From NCBI GenBank assembly GCA_016872125.1, contig VHBD01000006.1, forward strand, positions 1-22,857: a DNA stretch of 22,857 bases, in the 5' to 3' direction. The notes under the pieces were generated by a model. That model was not told where the DNA came from, made no database searches, and saw nothing but the letters and a program-made list of their open reading frames with translations. The number at the start of each line of letters is the position of its first letter. The first letter of the stretch is position 1. Position numbers and translations under genes: made by a program. The stretch is from Sphingomonadales bacterium. GTDB taxonomy: Bacteria > Bacteroidota > Bacteroidia > UBA7662. Shown piece by piece: positions 6,500-15,285 of this stretch.

Positions 6500-7188
6500 G
6501 GCAAGTAGTTTCTCACTTTCTTCGAGTTAAGGCCGAGTGGGTAAGCGTTATAACGGCCATGGTATTGATGGTAGGAGGACAGCGATTTTTTGTCGCTTGT
6601 CAATCCGACGACTCTGTGGCAAGGCCCTATGCCTATGCTCGTGCGATACTCCCGCCGGTTCAGCTGGCTCAATACCAGGGGAATTGCCTTCCAGTAGTCT
6701 TTGAATACAATGCTGCGGCCAATCCTGTATGTGTGGATCCTTCAGGACTCCCTCATAACACGTCGAAGTCACCGTCCAACGATCCTCAATGGATGAATTT
6801 GTCCTATCCCGCATTGGGAGCTCAATGGCATCTATCCTATCATCCCATCGAAGGTGTTCGTTACGAGGACGGGCGACAGGTTGACCGGAGGGATGCTTTG
6901 GCGGTGTTGATGGCTGAAACCCAGCGCATGACCTTTAAGCATACCCTAAAGGCAACAGCGATTGAAGAGGAAATTATCAGTTACCCTGAACATAAGGTTT
7001 ATGGCACCTTGTACATAGTTGGCGGCGATGCTGCAAGCCAAACCCAATTTTATGTTACGGATAGTGTTAAGCATTATTTACGGGGGTCACTCTATTTTGA
7101 AGTAAGTCCCAACAGCGATTCCTTGCAGCCTTACAGCGCCTATCTGCTAAAGGATATGCGGCGAATTTTGGCGACTCTGCGCTGGTAA
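6496..7188 (+). CDS. gldD: Gliding-motility lipoprotein GldD
   Basis: A 230-residue protein identified as GldD from its sequence and its position directly after gldE. The N-terminus has a hydrophobic stretch (VSVITAMVLMVGG) followed by FFVACQSDD. C35 is the probable lipidation site, although the lipobox has Phe at -3 and the region is longer and less clean than usual. After it comes the family's RPYAYARAILPPVQLAQY block and a cysteine-containing strand (NCLPVVFEYN). The rest includes WHLSYHPIEG and the C-terminal YLLKDMRRILATLRW. In Flavobacterium johnsoniae GldD is required for gliding; its molecular role is unresolved. It overlaps gldE by 4 nt and is followed by recG after 34 nt. Confidence 0.85.
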   Translation: MRQVVSHFLRVKAEWVSVITAMVLMVGGQRFFVACQSDDSVARPYAYARAILPPVQLAQYQGNCLPVVFEYNAAANPVCVDPSGLPHNTSKSPSNDPQWMNLSYPALGAQWHLSYHPIEGVRYEDGRQVDRRDALAVLMAETQRMTFKHTLKATAIEEEIISYPEHKVYGTLYIVGGDAASQTQFYVTDSVKHYLRGSLYFEVSPNSDSLQPYSAYLLKDMRRILATLRW

Positions 7189-7222
7189 GGTATGGGTACT
7201 TGAGTGTCAATTCAATTGCCGT

Positions 7223-9328
7223 ATGCCGGAACATCCTTTGTTTTATGATTTAGCTTACCTCAAAGGGATTGGTCCGCAACGCGCTGCCTGGCTCGAATCG
7301 GAATTGGGTTTGAAGACTTACTATGACTTGTTGACCTATTTCCCATACCGTTACCTCGACAGATCTGAGGTTCATTCCTTGGGGATACTGGTTGAAGGTC
7401 CTACATTTGTGCAAACCCGAGGCAAAATTCTGAGGATTGAAAAGGTAGGAACAGGCAAAGCAGCTCGTTTGGTGGCGACCCTTACCGATGGCCAACATTA
7501 TTTGGAATTGATTTGGTTTCAATCTGTTCAGTGGGCGGAATCCAGCATTCGTAAAGGGGAAGAGTACCTTGTGTTTGGAAAAGTGAGCCAGTACAAGGGG
7601 CAGGTTCAAATGGCGCATCCTGAGTTAACCTTATGGGAAGAGTGGAGCAAGAAATCAGGACCTTCCCTCAGCCCCATGTATTCCTTGACCGATAAATTAC
7701 GGCAACGAAATTTGAACAATCGTTGGTGGATAGGTGTCGTCCGTCAAGCCCTCGATCAAGTTTCGGGCAATGTCTCTGAAATTTTGCCGGCATATGTCGT
7801 GGATGCAGAGTCCTTGATGAACCGTTGGGAAGCCTTGGAGCAGGCTCATTTTCCGGATGATCCTGCTCAATTGGCCAAGGCCCTTCACCGCTTCAAATTC
7901 GAGGAATTATTTTTTTTGCAATTCGGGGTTTTGCGACTCAAAAGCAACAGGAAATTCCAAAATCCTGGACCAGTTTTTGAAAAAGTGGGCGATATGTTTC
8001 TTCGTTTTTTTCATGAACGTTTGCCTTTTGAACTCACCGATGCCCAGAAAAGAGTGATCAAAGAAATTAGAGCAGATCTTGGAACAGGTAGGCAGATGAA
8101 TCGTTTGCTGCAGGGCGATGTGGGCAGTGGCAAGACCATGGTGGCATTGATGAGCATGTTGTTGGCTGCAGATAACGGGTATCAAGCTTGTTTGATGGCT
8201 CCTACGGAGTTACTCTCCAGGCAACATTACGATACCATCCAAGCCATGTTGGGTGATTTGCCGATTCGCTGCGGGTTACTTACAGGACAGGTCAAAGGCA
8301 AGGCGCGTAAGGAATTGTTACAAGAATTGTACGATGGAAGTCTTCATCTTTTGGTAGGCACTCACGCCTTGATACAGGAGCATGTGCATTTCGCAAAGCT
8401 GGGCTTAGCTGTTATCGATGAACAGCATCGGTTTGGGGTGGAGCAACGGGCTAAGCTATGGGCCAAGGCCGGTCTTGCTCCCCATATTTTGGTGATGACC
8501 GCTACACCCATCCCCCGAACCTTGGCGATGACGCGGTACGGAGATTTGGAGGTTTCCATCATGAATCAATTACCTGCTGGTCGTAAGCCTGTACAGACAT
8601 TGGTGACCGCAGAGTCCAAACGCCTCAAGATGTTTCGTTTCTTGGAACAACAAATACAAGCCGGGCGCCAGGTTTATGTGGTCTATCCGGCCATCAAAGA
8701 AACCGAGCAAGCGGACCTAAAGTTTTTGTATGACGGATACGAGGCCATGTTGCGTGCATTTCCCCCTCCTCATTTTCGTTTGGCTGTGGTCCATGGGCAA
8801 ATGAAATCCGCGGATCGCGATATAGAAATGCGGCGCTTTGTGAAAGGCGTTGCCAATTTATTGGTGGCTACCACTGTTATTGAGGTCGGAGTTAACGTTC
8901 CTAACGCTTCCGTGATGGTGATTGAAAATGCGGAAAGGTTTGGTCTGGCCCAATTGCATCAATTGCGCGGTCGGGTGGGCCGTGGCTCGGAGCAGTCGTA
9001 TTGCATCCTTATGCACAAGGATAAGCCTTCGGAGGAAGCCATTCAGCGATTGAAGGCTTTGGCCTCGACCAACGACGGCTTTGAAATTGCCGAAATGGAC
9101 CTAAAAATGCGTGGTCCAGGGGATCTGGCGGGCACTCAACAAAGTGGCAGTATGGAACTCAGATTTTCAGATTTGGTTGAAGACAGCCACTTGATGCACA
9201 AGGCGAGGTTGCACGCGGAACAGATTTTGGTGACTGATCCTCATGGAACTGGCGAGCTTAGCGGTAAACTGGTGAATGCCTACGCCAGGTTTTATGGTCA
9301 AGGCAAGAATTGGAGCAAAATTTCGTAA
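7223..9328 (+). CDS. recG: ATP-dependent DNA helicase RecG
   Basis: RecG is a superfamily 2 double-stranded DNA translocase that regresses stalled forks and processes recombination and R-loop intermediates. The 701 residues match family length. An N-terminal helix-hairpin-helix-like element (LKGIGPQRAAWLESELGL) leads into the OB-fold wedge domain (about 60-150). Motif I is GDVGSGKT (residues 298-305), with K304 binding nucleotide. Motif II is DEQH (399-402), followed by MTATPIPRTLAMT (motif III region). Motifs IV-VI include VVHGQMK, VATTVIEVGVNVPNA and QLRGRVGRG. The C-terminal region keeps MDLKMRGPGDLAGTQQSG. It is the last gene of the rightward block and converges on a small membrane-protein gene 35 nt later. 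Confidence 0.97.
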   Translation: MPEHPLFYDLAYLKGIGPQRAAWLESELGLKTYYDLLTYFPYRYLDRSEVHSLGILVEGPTFVQTRGKILRIEKVGTGKAARLVATLTDGQHYLELIWFQSVQWAESSIRKGEEYLVFGKVSQYKGQVQMAHPELTLWEEWSKKSGPSLSPMYSLTDKLRQRNLNNRWWIGVVRQALDQVSGNVSEILPAYVVDAESLMNRWEALEQAHFPDDPAQLAKALHRFKFEELFFLQFGVLRLKSNRKFQNPGPVFEKVGDMFLRFFHERLPFELTDAQKRVIKEIRADLGTGRQMNRLLQGDVGSGKTMVALMSMLLAADNGYQACLMAPTELLSRQHYDTIQAMLGDLPIRCGLLTGQVKGKARKELLQELYDGSLHLLVGTHALIQEHVHFAKLGLAVIDEQHRFGVEQRAKLWAKAGLAPHILVMTATPIPRTLAMTRYGDLEVSIMNQLPAGRKPVQTLVTAESKRLKMFRFLEQQIQAGRQVYVVYPAIKETEQADLKFLYDGYEAMLRAFPPPHFRLAVVHGQMKSADRDIEMRRFVKGVANLLVATTVIEVGVNVPNASVMVIENAERFGLAQLHQLRGRVGRGSEQSYCILMHKDKPSEEAIQRLKALASTNDGFEIAEMDLKMRGPGDLAGTQQSGSMELRFSDLVEDSHLMHKARLHAEQILVTDPHGTGELSGKLVNAYARFYGQGKNWSKIS

Positions 9329-9345
9329 AGGTTGGTCCGAATTGC

Positions 9346-9363
9346 AATGCCCCTTTGAGCATT
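9346..9363. terminator. Weak hairpin between convergent recG and the DUF6728-like gene
   Basis: AATGC (9346-9350) pairs with GCATT (9359-9363) across an 8-nt loop; on the plus strand TT follows. It lies in the 35-nt gap between two convergent stop codons, the right place for a bidirectional terminator. The stem is only five base pairs and the T tract is minimal, so confidence is low. Confidence 0.25.
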
Positions 9364-9525
9364 TTACCTAAAAAAGGCTCTATAAATCAAGACCAAAAGA
9401 CCTGCGGCAAACATCAAAATGCTGATTCGATTGATTCCGTGCATCATTCTCAAGTTGAAATTGCGGGTTTGGTGAGCCCCTTTGGGTTTAAAGACTTCCA
9501 CAAAGTAGTTTAAGAATTTACGCAT
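9364..9525 (-). CDS. 53-aa membrane miniprotein, DUF6728-like
   Basis: A 53-codon gene from ATG 9525 to TAA 9364. It has three parts. An amphipathic N-terminus reads MRKFLNYFVEVFKPKGAH. A conserved-looking centre, TRNFNLRMMHGINRIS, follows. A single hydrophobic segment, ISILMFAAGLLVLIYRAFF, ends in arginine. The central (T)NFNLRxMHGINxIS motif followed by one membrane helix is what I remember of the short Bacteroidota family DUF6728; its function is unknown. It lies 103 nt downstream of rodA on the same strand and is the last gene of the mre/rod block, so a link to the envelope or elongasome is possible but unproven. The opposite strand also has an open frame here (9310-9513), which I regard as the shadow. 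Family assignment is from memory of the motif. Confidence 0.78.
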   Translation of the reverse strand: MRKFLNYFVEVFKPKGAHQTRNFNLRMMHGINRISILMFAAGLLVLIYRAFFR

Positions 9526-9615
9526 TGCTTGTTGGCTTTAGAGGAATACCTTTTATAACCATTTTGAGCTCGAAAGGTTCTAGGATTGCCTGATTTGTAT
9601 TCTTTACGAATTCTC

Positions 9616-9632
9616 TTAAAGGATTCCTTTAA
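9616..9632. promoter_or_regulatory. Perfect 8-bp inverted repeat at the rodA stop codon
   Basis: TTAAAGGA (9616-9623) and TCCTTTAA (9625-9632) form a perfect inverted repeat around one central base. It covers the rodA stop codon (9629-9631) and sits about 100 nt upstream of the 53-aa gene. It is bordered by a direct repeat of ACGAAT (9606-9611 and 9632-9637, the second overlapping by one base). One-base spacing disfavours an RNA hairpin and suits a dimeric DNA-binding site, but it could be chance. Confidence 0.25.
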
Positions 9633-10891
9633 CGAATACCAAGCATTCGGCCGCTGTCAAGTCGAAGCAATATGGCAATCATGGCCGTAAAGGACCACAG
9701 GGAGGATCCGCCGTAGCTGATCATGGGTAAAGGAATTCCAATGACGGGCAACAGCCCTAGGGTCATTCCAATATTGATCGTGACGTGAATGAAAATGATA
9801 CAACCTACACTATACCCAAAAACTCTACCGAAGGTCCCGGGTTGCCTTTCTGCAATCATAAAAATCCGATACAATAGAAAGCCAAAGAGGGTAAGCAGCA
9901 ACATCGATCCCCACAAACCATATTCTTCTGCGATGGTACAAAAAATAAAATCAGTGCTTTGTTCAGGCACAAAATCAAATTTTGTTTGGGTTCCTTGCAG
10001 AAATCCTTTCCCCCAAAATCCGCCGGAACCAATTGCAATGAGGGATTGGTGCACGTTGTAACCTGCACCCCGCAGATCATCGACCTTGCCTAACAAAACC
10101 AATATGCGTTGCTTCTGATGCGCAAGGAGAATATTATCAAAGGCATATCCGACACTCGATACCAGGATCATGGCGGGGATGGTCAATTTGATGCCGTTGA
10201 AGAAGGCCTTACGGCTATCGGCGGCCAGGGCCACATACAAAATCAACAGCACCGGAATCGCAATCCACATGGTGTTCAAGCCTAGCCACAAGGTGAGAAC
10301 GGATAGAAGGGCGATGGCCAATCCGTAAATCAAATAATTGACCGATAAGCCTTCTCGGTAATAGACTAGCACAAAGGAGGCATAGACCAAGGCGCTGCCC
10401 GTATCTTTCTGCAAAAGCAAAAGAGCTACGGGGATCAAGAGCCATATACCCGCCATAATTTGCGAACCAAATTGGTCCATCCGAATAGGTCGATTAGCAA
10501 AGAAATGAGCCACCATTATGGCGGTACTAAGTTTCATGAATTCTGCGGGTTGTAGTCTGAACGAACCAAGTTCAAACCAGGCACGCGCTCCGTTGACCTC
10601 TCTCCCCAAGAAAGCTACTGTCAATCCCAAGACCATGGTAATCAGATAAACCAGAGGCCCGCTGTGGTGATATATTCGGGGATGTATCGACAAGAGCACC
10701 ATCATAATCAGCAATGAGCTCACAATCCAAATCATTTGCTTCCCGTAATTTTGTTGGATATCCCAAAGATTCTGATGCTGGGGATTGTATACCGCTGCAT
10801 AAATAGCAATCCAGCCGATCAAGGTTAGCGCAATGTAGGTCCATAACAAAGGTTTGTCAATGAACTGAAATACGTTTTTCTGCTCCCTCAT
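9629..10891 (-). CDS. rodA: Rod-shape determining glycosyltransferase RodA (SEDS family)
   Basis: RodA polymerises lipid II glycan strands during lateral wall growth, working with the transpeptidase PBP2 in the inner membrane. The 420-residue protein is almost entirely hydrophobic, with about ten predicted membrane spans. SEDS signatures include GREVNGARAWFELGSFRLQP followed by AEFMKLS, the loop QSTDFIFCTIAEEYG, and the C-terminal GIPLPMISYGGSS. The start ATG 10891 lies 5 nt after the mrdA stop, the usual PBP2-RodA pairing. That pairing, together with mreBCD upstream, separates it from FtsW. Confidence 0.96.
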   Translation of the reverse strand: MREQKNVFQFIDKPLLWTYIALTLIGWIAIYAAVYNPQHQNLWDIQQNYGKQMIWIVSSLLIMMVLLSIHPRIYHHSGPLVYLITMVLGLTVAFLGREVNGARAWFELGSFRLQPAEFMKLSTAIMVAHFFANRPIRMDQFGSQIMAGIWLLIPVALLLLQKDTGSALVYASFVLVYYREGLSVNYLIYGLAIALLSVLTLWLGLNTMWIAIPVLLILYVALAADSRKAFFNGIKLTIPAMILVSSVGYAFDNILLAHQKQRILVLLGKVDDLRGAGYNVHQSLIAIGSGGFWGKGFLQGTQTKFDFVPEQSTDFIFCTIAEEYGLWGSMLLLTLFGFLLYRIFMIAERQPGTFGRVFGYSVGCIIFIHVTINIGMTLGLLPVIGIPLPMISYGGSSLWSFTAMIAILLRLDSGRMLGIR

Positions 10892-10896
10892 ACCGG

Positions 10897-12768
10897 TTAT
10901 AGCAACGGTGTTGGAACAGTGTCTGAACCCGAAGGGAGTATGCGGGACTTCAAAAGCCGCTCCTCGAGATCACGGCGTTTGGTATAACCCTTAAGGTATT
11001 TCTCAATCATCAAGCTAGCGACGGGAGCAGCCCAAACTCCACCGAATCCTGCATTCTCAACAAGCACCGCCACGGCGATTTGTGGATTTTCACGAGGCGC
11101 AAAACAAACAAAAACTGCGTGATCTTTGCCATGGGGATTCTGAGCGGTACCGGTTTTACCGCAGACTGTGATGCTGTCTATTTTGCCGTAGGCCGTTGCG
11201 GTCCCTTGATCGACAACTTTCTGCATGGCGTCTTGGACGACACGAAAATGGTCAGGCTTCAAAGGGATATGGAATTCTTCCCGGTACTTCATTTTTTTCT
11301 GACCGGTTACTCCAATGCTTCGAACCAAGTGAGGGCGATGGTAATACCCCTTGTTGGCAAAAATGGCCATGGTGTGCGCCATTTGCAAGGGGGTAATGCC
11401 AAATTCACCCTGACCGATGGATAAGGAGATGATGGTGGAAGATTTCCAACGGTTTTTGCCGTAAATCTTATCGTAATAATCGGGACTTGGTACAATGCCT
11501 TTCCGTTCGTTGGGGAGATCCACTTCGCATTTGCGGCCAAGATTAAATTTCTTCATGTATTCATACCAAATCCGATAGCCTTCTCGAGGCCTTCTTCCGT
11601 GGTTTTGGTCCACAACGGTTTTGAACACATAACAGTAATAAGGATTGCATGAATGTTGGATGGATTCCTCCAGGTTCAACGCACTGTGTTTGTGGGTGCA
11701 TTTGACAGTGTGGCCGGCAATGGCATATCCTCCGCCGCAAGGAAAACGAGTTTCAGGGTGAATGAGATTCAGTTCCTGTCCGACAAGGGCCTGCAATGAT
11801 TTCACAATAGAGCCTGGCGGATACATAGCCTGTAGAGGCCTGTTGAAGAGGGGCTTCAAGGGATCCTGTTGGAGTTTGCGGTAATTTCTTCCTCTTACAT
11901 TGCCTACCAAGAGCCCAGGGTCGTATCCCGGGGCCGATACCATGGTTAGGATCTCCCCAGTGGACGGTTCAATGGCGACCACCGATCCCTTTTTGTTGGC
12001 CATGAGTTTTTCGGCATAAACTTGCAACTCGATATCCAGGCCCAAATGCAAGTCTTCGCCAGGGATAGGGAGTGAATCAAAGGCTCCGTCTTTGTACCGA
12101 CCGACCTCTCTGTTGTGGACATCAACGTACCGGTATTGCACTCCTCGTTTCCCTTTGAGGTAGTTTTCGTAGGTTTTCTCCAAACCACTAACCCCCACAT
12201 AATCACCCGCTCTGTATTCTCCATTGGATTTTGCAATGAGTTCGGGAGAAGCTTCCCCAACATAACCTAGAAGGTGGGCAGCATAGGGGTAGAGATAAGT
12301 CCGGACCGTTCGTGTCTCTGCATAAATTCCACTGAAATCGTGTAGCCTTTCTTGAACCTGTGCAAAGTCTTCTACACGAATTTGAGCATGCAAGAGACTG
12401 GGTCTAAACAAGGAATATTTTTTTGCTTTGAGGAGTCGTTTACAGAGTTCATCATAATTAATTCGAAGGAGACCTGCTAATTCCAAGGTGTCCAAGGGCT
12501 TGGGCAATTCACCGGGGACTACCATAAGATCATAAATGGGTCTGTTCACGACGATTTTCCGACCTTGACGATCGAAGATGACACCACGAGGCGCGTAGGC
12601 ATTCACCCTGCGGATTGCATTTTGTTGGGCAAGTTCGCTGTACTCGTCGTCAAGAATTTGAATACTCAACAAGCGAAACAAAAACAAAGTCAAGACCACT
12701 AGGACAATTCCCAAGATAAGGGCATGCCGATTTTCCTTCCCAGAACCTGATTTTTCACTAAAGTCCAT
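10897..12768 (-). CDS. mrdA: Penicillin-binding protein 2 (peptidoglycan transpeptidase)
   Basis: PBP2 is the monofunctional class B transpeptidase that crosslinks peptidoglycan during elongation, anchored in the inner membrane with its catalytic domain in the periplasm. One membrane span lies at about residues 16-36. A PBP dimerisation region follows, with YAPRGVIFDRQGRKIVVNRP near residue 58. The transpeptidase motifs are SIVK (S320 nucleophile, K323), SCN (373-375) and KTGT (538-541). The 623-residue length is normal for the family. The gene lies 57 nt after mreD and 5 nt before rodA. The protein would be the beta-lactam target of the elongation machinery. Confidence 0.96.
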   Translation of the reverse strand: MDFSEKSGSGKENRHALILGIVLVVLTLFLFRLLSIQILDDEYSELAQQNAIRRVNAYAPRGVIFDRQGRKIVVNRPIYDLMVVPGELPKPLDTLELAGLLRINYDELCKRLLKAKKYSLFRPSLLHAQIRVEDFAQVQERLHDFSGIYAETRTVRTYLYPYAAHLLGYVGEASPELIAKSNGEYRAGDYVGVSGLEKTYENYLKGKRGVQYRYVDVHNREVGRYKDGAFDSLPIPGEDLHLGLDIELQVYAEKLMANKKGSVVAIEPSTGEILTMVSAPGYDPGLLVGNVRGRNYRKLQQDPLKPLFNRPLQAMYPPGSIVKSLQALVGQELNLIHPETRFPCGGGYAIAGHTVKCTHKHSALNLEESIQHSCNPYYCYVFKTVVDQNHGRRPREGYRIWYEYMKKFNLGRKCEVDLPNERKGIVPSPDYYDKIYGKNRWKSSTIISLSIGQGEFGITPLQMAHTMAIFANKGYYHRPHLVRSIGVTGQKKMKYREEFHIPLKPDHFRVVQDAMQKVVDQGTATAYGKIDSITVCGKTGTAQNPHGKDHAVFVCFAPRENPQIAVAVLVENAGFGGVWAAPVASLMIEKYLKGYTKRRDLEERLLKSRILPSGSDTVPTPLL

Positions 12769-12825
12769 ACCGATATGCTAATGAAAAATTGGGCTTCTTT
12801 TGGTTATTCTGGCATTCGACAGGAA

Positions 12826-13353
12826 TCAATAACGATTGTCCTGCAGTTTTCTGGAATCCAGACTACGGGTCCATTGAATGAGGGCCCACAAGAGTCCCGA
12901 CACAAGGAGGGTATTGATGCTGCCTTTGAATATGGAGCTGGGGAGCGATGCCCAGCGGAAAGCCTCCAAGGTATAGAGGAGGGTATGATGCATAAGCAAC
13001 AGCCCGCCTGCATAAGAGACCAAAGATCGAATTTCGATATCACGTAAATCAGGATCAGGATTATCTTGGAGTTGCATTGACGACACCGTAAACCTCACCC
13101 AAAAAGGTTTAAAGTACATCAGCCAAACCGATGCCATGGCATGAATGCCACCGCTTTGGAAAGAGCTATCGATCCACCACCCGACGACAAAACCAATAAG
13201 CATGGAAAATACTCTGTTCCAAGATAGTGGTAGCCATAGTAGAACGATGGCATAGACCATAGGATTGAACACACCCAACCATTGGACACGGTTAAAGACC
13301 GAAACCTGCATGAAGATGAGGAAAAGAAACAAAACCCAAGGACGACGGTTCAT
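12826..13353 (-). CDS. mreD: Rod-shape determining membrane protein MreD
   Basis: A 175-residue integral membrane protein with about five hydrophobic segments, starting MNRRPWVLFLFLIFMQVSVF. The next parts read WLGVFNPMVYAIVLLWLPLS and MLIGFVVGWWIDSSFQSGGI. MreD sequences are poorly conserved. The identification rests on size, topology, the FNPMVYAI and GxxxGxxxD-like segments typical of Bacteroidota MreD, and the position between mreC (20 nt upstream) and mrdA. MreD bridges MreC, MreB and the RodA-PBP2 synthase in the inner membrane. Confidence 0.9.
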   Translation of the reverse strand: MNRRPWVLFLFLIFMQVSVFNRVQWLGVFNPMVYAIVLLWLPLSWNRVFSMLIGFVVGWWIDSSFQSGGIHAMASVWLMYFKPFWVRFTVSSMQLQDNPDPDLRDIEIRSLVSYAGGLLLMHHTLLYTLEAFRWASLPSSIFKGSINTLLVSGLLWALIQWTRSLDSRKLQDNRY

Positions 13354-13373
13354 AACAAAGATCCAGGATGTGG

Positions 13374-14255
13374 TTAATTAAGGTCTTGAGGCAAGATTTT
13401 TTCGCGTTCACTTTGCAGCGCAGGACGAATGACTTGAACATGATCCAATTGGCGATAATCCGTTGCCAACACCACACGAATTTTGTAGGTGACTGCTCCT
13501 GGAATGATTTCGACACGATCCACCCTTCCTAGGCGAAGTCCGGGAGGATAGACGGCGGAATATGAACTGCTTACCAAAGAGTCTCCAATTTTGATGGGAA
13601 TGTGAATAGGAAAATCGAGGAGTTCTGCATAACGGGTCGAAAAGCCATCCCAGACCAAGGAGGCAATGGTTTGTGATTTGGGATGCAAGGCGCTGGTTCT
13701 CATCTTGGTGTGGATCAAAGGCACAACACGGGCAAAATGTTCGGATACGGCTTGGACTTGCCCCGCAATTTTGTTGCCTTGCAAAACAGCCATGCGTGGT
13801 TGAATACCATGAAGGGAACCTTGATCCAGTAACAAATAGTTTTGTTGATTTCCCAAGCCGCAAAAAACAACTCTTGCAGGGGCTGCGAAATCCAGCAGGA
13901 TACCGGAATCCGGCCACAAGAATGTGTTTCGTTGAAGGGGGCTTAGGGTACCTTGTTGGTTGGAAGTTGCGATTTGACCCTTGATGGAATCGTTGGCACC
14001 ATTCTTTGCGGAGAATTGCAGTTTTAGAGCGGTGATTTCTTGATTAAGCTTTATATTTTCTTCATCAAGGCCCATAAACCGTGTGATCCGATGGATTCGG
14101 TATTGGTAATTGCCAGCGATTTCAATTTGGAATTGGTTTAACCTGCTGCGATGGTACGAAACCCCCGAAAATGTCATCCAAGCCCCTATGGACTCTAGGA
14201 GAATAAATAATGCAAGAGATCTGTATTTGAACAGCCAAAGCGCCAGTCCACCCAT
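13374..14255 (-). CDS. mreC: Rod-shape determining protein MreC
   Basis: MreC is a bitopic periplasmic scaffold that activates the RodA-PBP2 synthase. The 293 residues begin with one membrane span (about 7-30), then a helical, coiled-coil-like stretch (about 58-82, GLDEENIKLNQEITALKLQF). The beta-rich C-terminal domain contains PARVVFCGLGNQQNYLLLDQ, then GSLHGIQPRMAVLQGNKIAG and YPPGLRLGRVDRVEIIPGAV. These glycine-centred blocks are typical of MreC. It lies 7 nt after mreB and 20 nt before mreD on the same strand, consistent with one operon. Confidence 0.94.
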   Translation of the reverse strand: MGGLALWLFKYRSLALFILLESIGAWMTFSGVSYHRSRLNQFQIEIAGNYQYRIHRITRFMGLDEENIKLNQEITALKLQFSAKNGANDSIKGQIATSNQQGTLSPLQRNTFLWPDSGILLDFAAPARVVFCGLGNQQNYLLLDQGSLHGIQPRMAVLQGNKIAGQVQAVSEHFARVVPLIHTKMRTSALHPKSQTIASLVWDGFSTRYAELLDFPIHIPIKIGDSLVSSSYSAVYPPGLRLGRVDRVEIIPGAVTYKIRVVLATDYRQLDHVQVIRPALQSEREKILPQDLN

Positions 14256-14262
14256 TTTGAGG

Positions 14263-15285
14263 TCAGGTCATCAGGAATTGGAAACGATGGATATTCTTGA
14301 GGGCAATTCCGGTGCCACGAACGACGGCACGCAGGGGATCCTCAGCGACAATAACTTTTAGTTTGGTTTTGGCACTAATTCTTTTATCCAAACCACGAAT
14401 CAAGGCTCCACCGCCAGTGAGGTAAATCCCAGTCTCATGAATATCGGATGCAAGCTCAGGTGGAGTGATTTCCAACGCTTTGAGGATAGCGCCTTCCACT
14501 TTGGAAATGGACTTATCCAGTGCAGTCGCGATTTCGGAATAGGTCAAAGTGATTTCCCGTGGTATCCCGGTCATCAAATCTCGGCCACTCACCGGCATAG
14601 GGGGTGGTGGATCTTCCAAGGTGGTCAAGGCCGAGCCTATATTGATTTTGATTAATTCCGCAGTTCGCTCACCAACCAGCATATTGTGTTGACGCCGGAC
14701 ATACTCCAGGACGTCGGCGGTGAATTGGTCTCCGGCAACACGGATGGATTCATCGCAAACGATTCCTGCCAAGGCAATCACGGCAATCTCCGAGGTTCCG
14801 CCACCTATATCGATGATCATATTCCCTTTGGGTTCCTCAACATCAATACCGATACCGATAGCGGCCGCCATGGGCTCATGAATGAGGTAAACTTCTTTGG
14901 CGCCAGCATGCTCAGCGGAATCCCGTACGGCGCGCTTTTCGACTTCCGTGATTCCGGAGGGAATGCAAACAACCATGCGCAGGGAGGGGGCAAAGAATCT
15001 TTTGGCAGGATTGATCATGGCAATCATTCCTCGAATCATATGTTCAGCCGCATGAAAGTCTGCAATGACCCCGTCTCTAAGGGGACGAATGGTCTTGATG
15101 TTCTCATGCGTTTTTCCATGCATCTGCTGGGCCTTTTTACCGATGGCAATGACTTTGCCGGTATTGCGGTCCATGGCAACGATGGACGGTTCATCCACCA
15201 CGATAGTGTCCCGATGAATAATTAGGGTATTGGCGGTGCCAAGGTCAATGGCAATTTCCTGGGTAAATAAATCAAAAAGTCCCAT
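14263..15285 (-). CDS. mreB: Rod-shape determining actin homologue MreB
   Basis: MreB is a bacterial actin that polymerises on the inner face of the cytoplasmic membrane and directs the elongasome. The 340 residues include phosphate-binding loop 1, EIAIDLGTANTLI (about 9-21), and loop 2, MIIDIGGGTSEIAVIAL. The adenosine motif is GIYLTGGGALIRGLD. Other conserved blocks are RPLRDGVIADF and AGDQFTADVLEYVRR. The N-terminal MGLFDLFTQ is a short amphipathic membrane-contact stretch. The gene is first in the mreBCD-mrdA-rodA series, 137 nt downstream of purH. A TACCTTTA sequence in that gap is only a partial match to the Bacteroidota -7 element, so a separate promoter is possible but unproven. Confidence 0.97.
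   Translation of the reverse strand: MGLFDLFTQEIAIDLGTANTLIIHRDTIVVDEPSIVAMDRNTGKVIAIGKKAQQMHGKTHENIKTIRPLRDGVIADFHAAEHMIRGMIAMINPAKRFFAPSLRMVVCIPSGITEVEKRAVRDSAEHAGAKEVYLIHEPMAAAIGIGIDVEEPKGNMIIDIGGGTSEIAVIALAGIVCDESIRVAGDQFTADVLEYVRRQHNMLVGERTAELIKINIGSALTTLEDPPPPMPVSGRDLMTGIPREITLTYSEIATALDKSISKVEGAILKALEITPPELASDIHETGIYLTGGGALIRGLDKRISAKTKLKVIVAEDPLRAVVRGTGIALKNIHRFQFLMT

Noticed and set aside
9310..9513. 67-codon open frame on the plus strand after recG
   Set aside because: It overlaps the recG end and runs antisense to the 53-aa miniprotein, whose motif and membrane helix make the minus strand the better choice.
14686..15225. 179-codon open frame on the plus strand inside mreB
   Set aside because: Shadow of the conserved MreB coding sequence; composition reflects the opposite strand.
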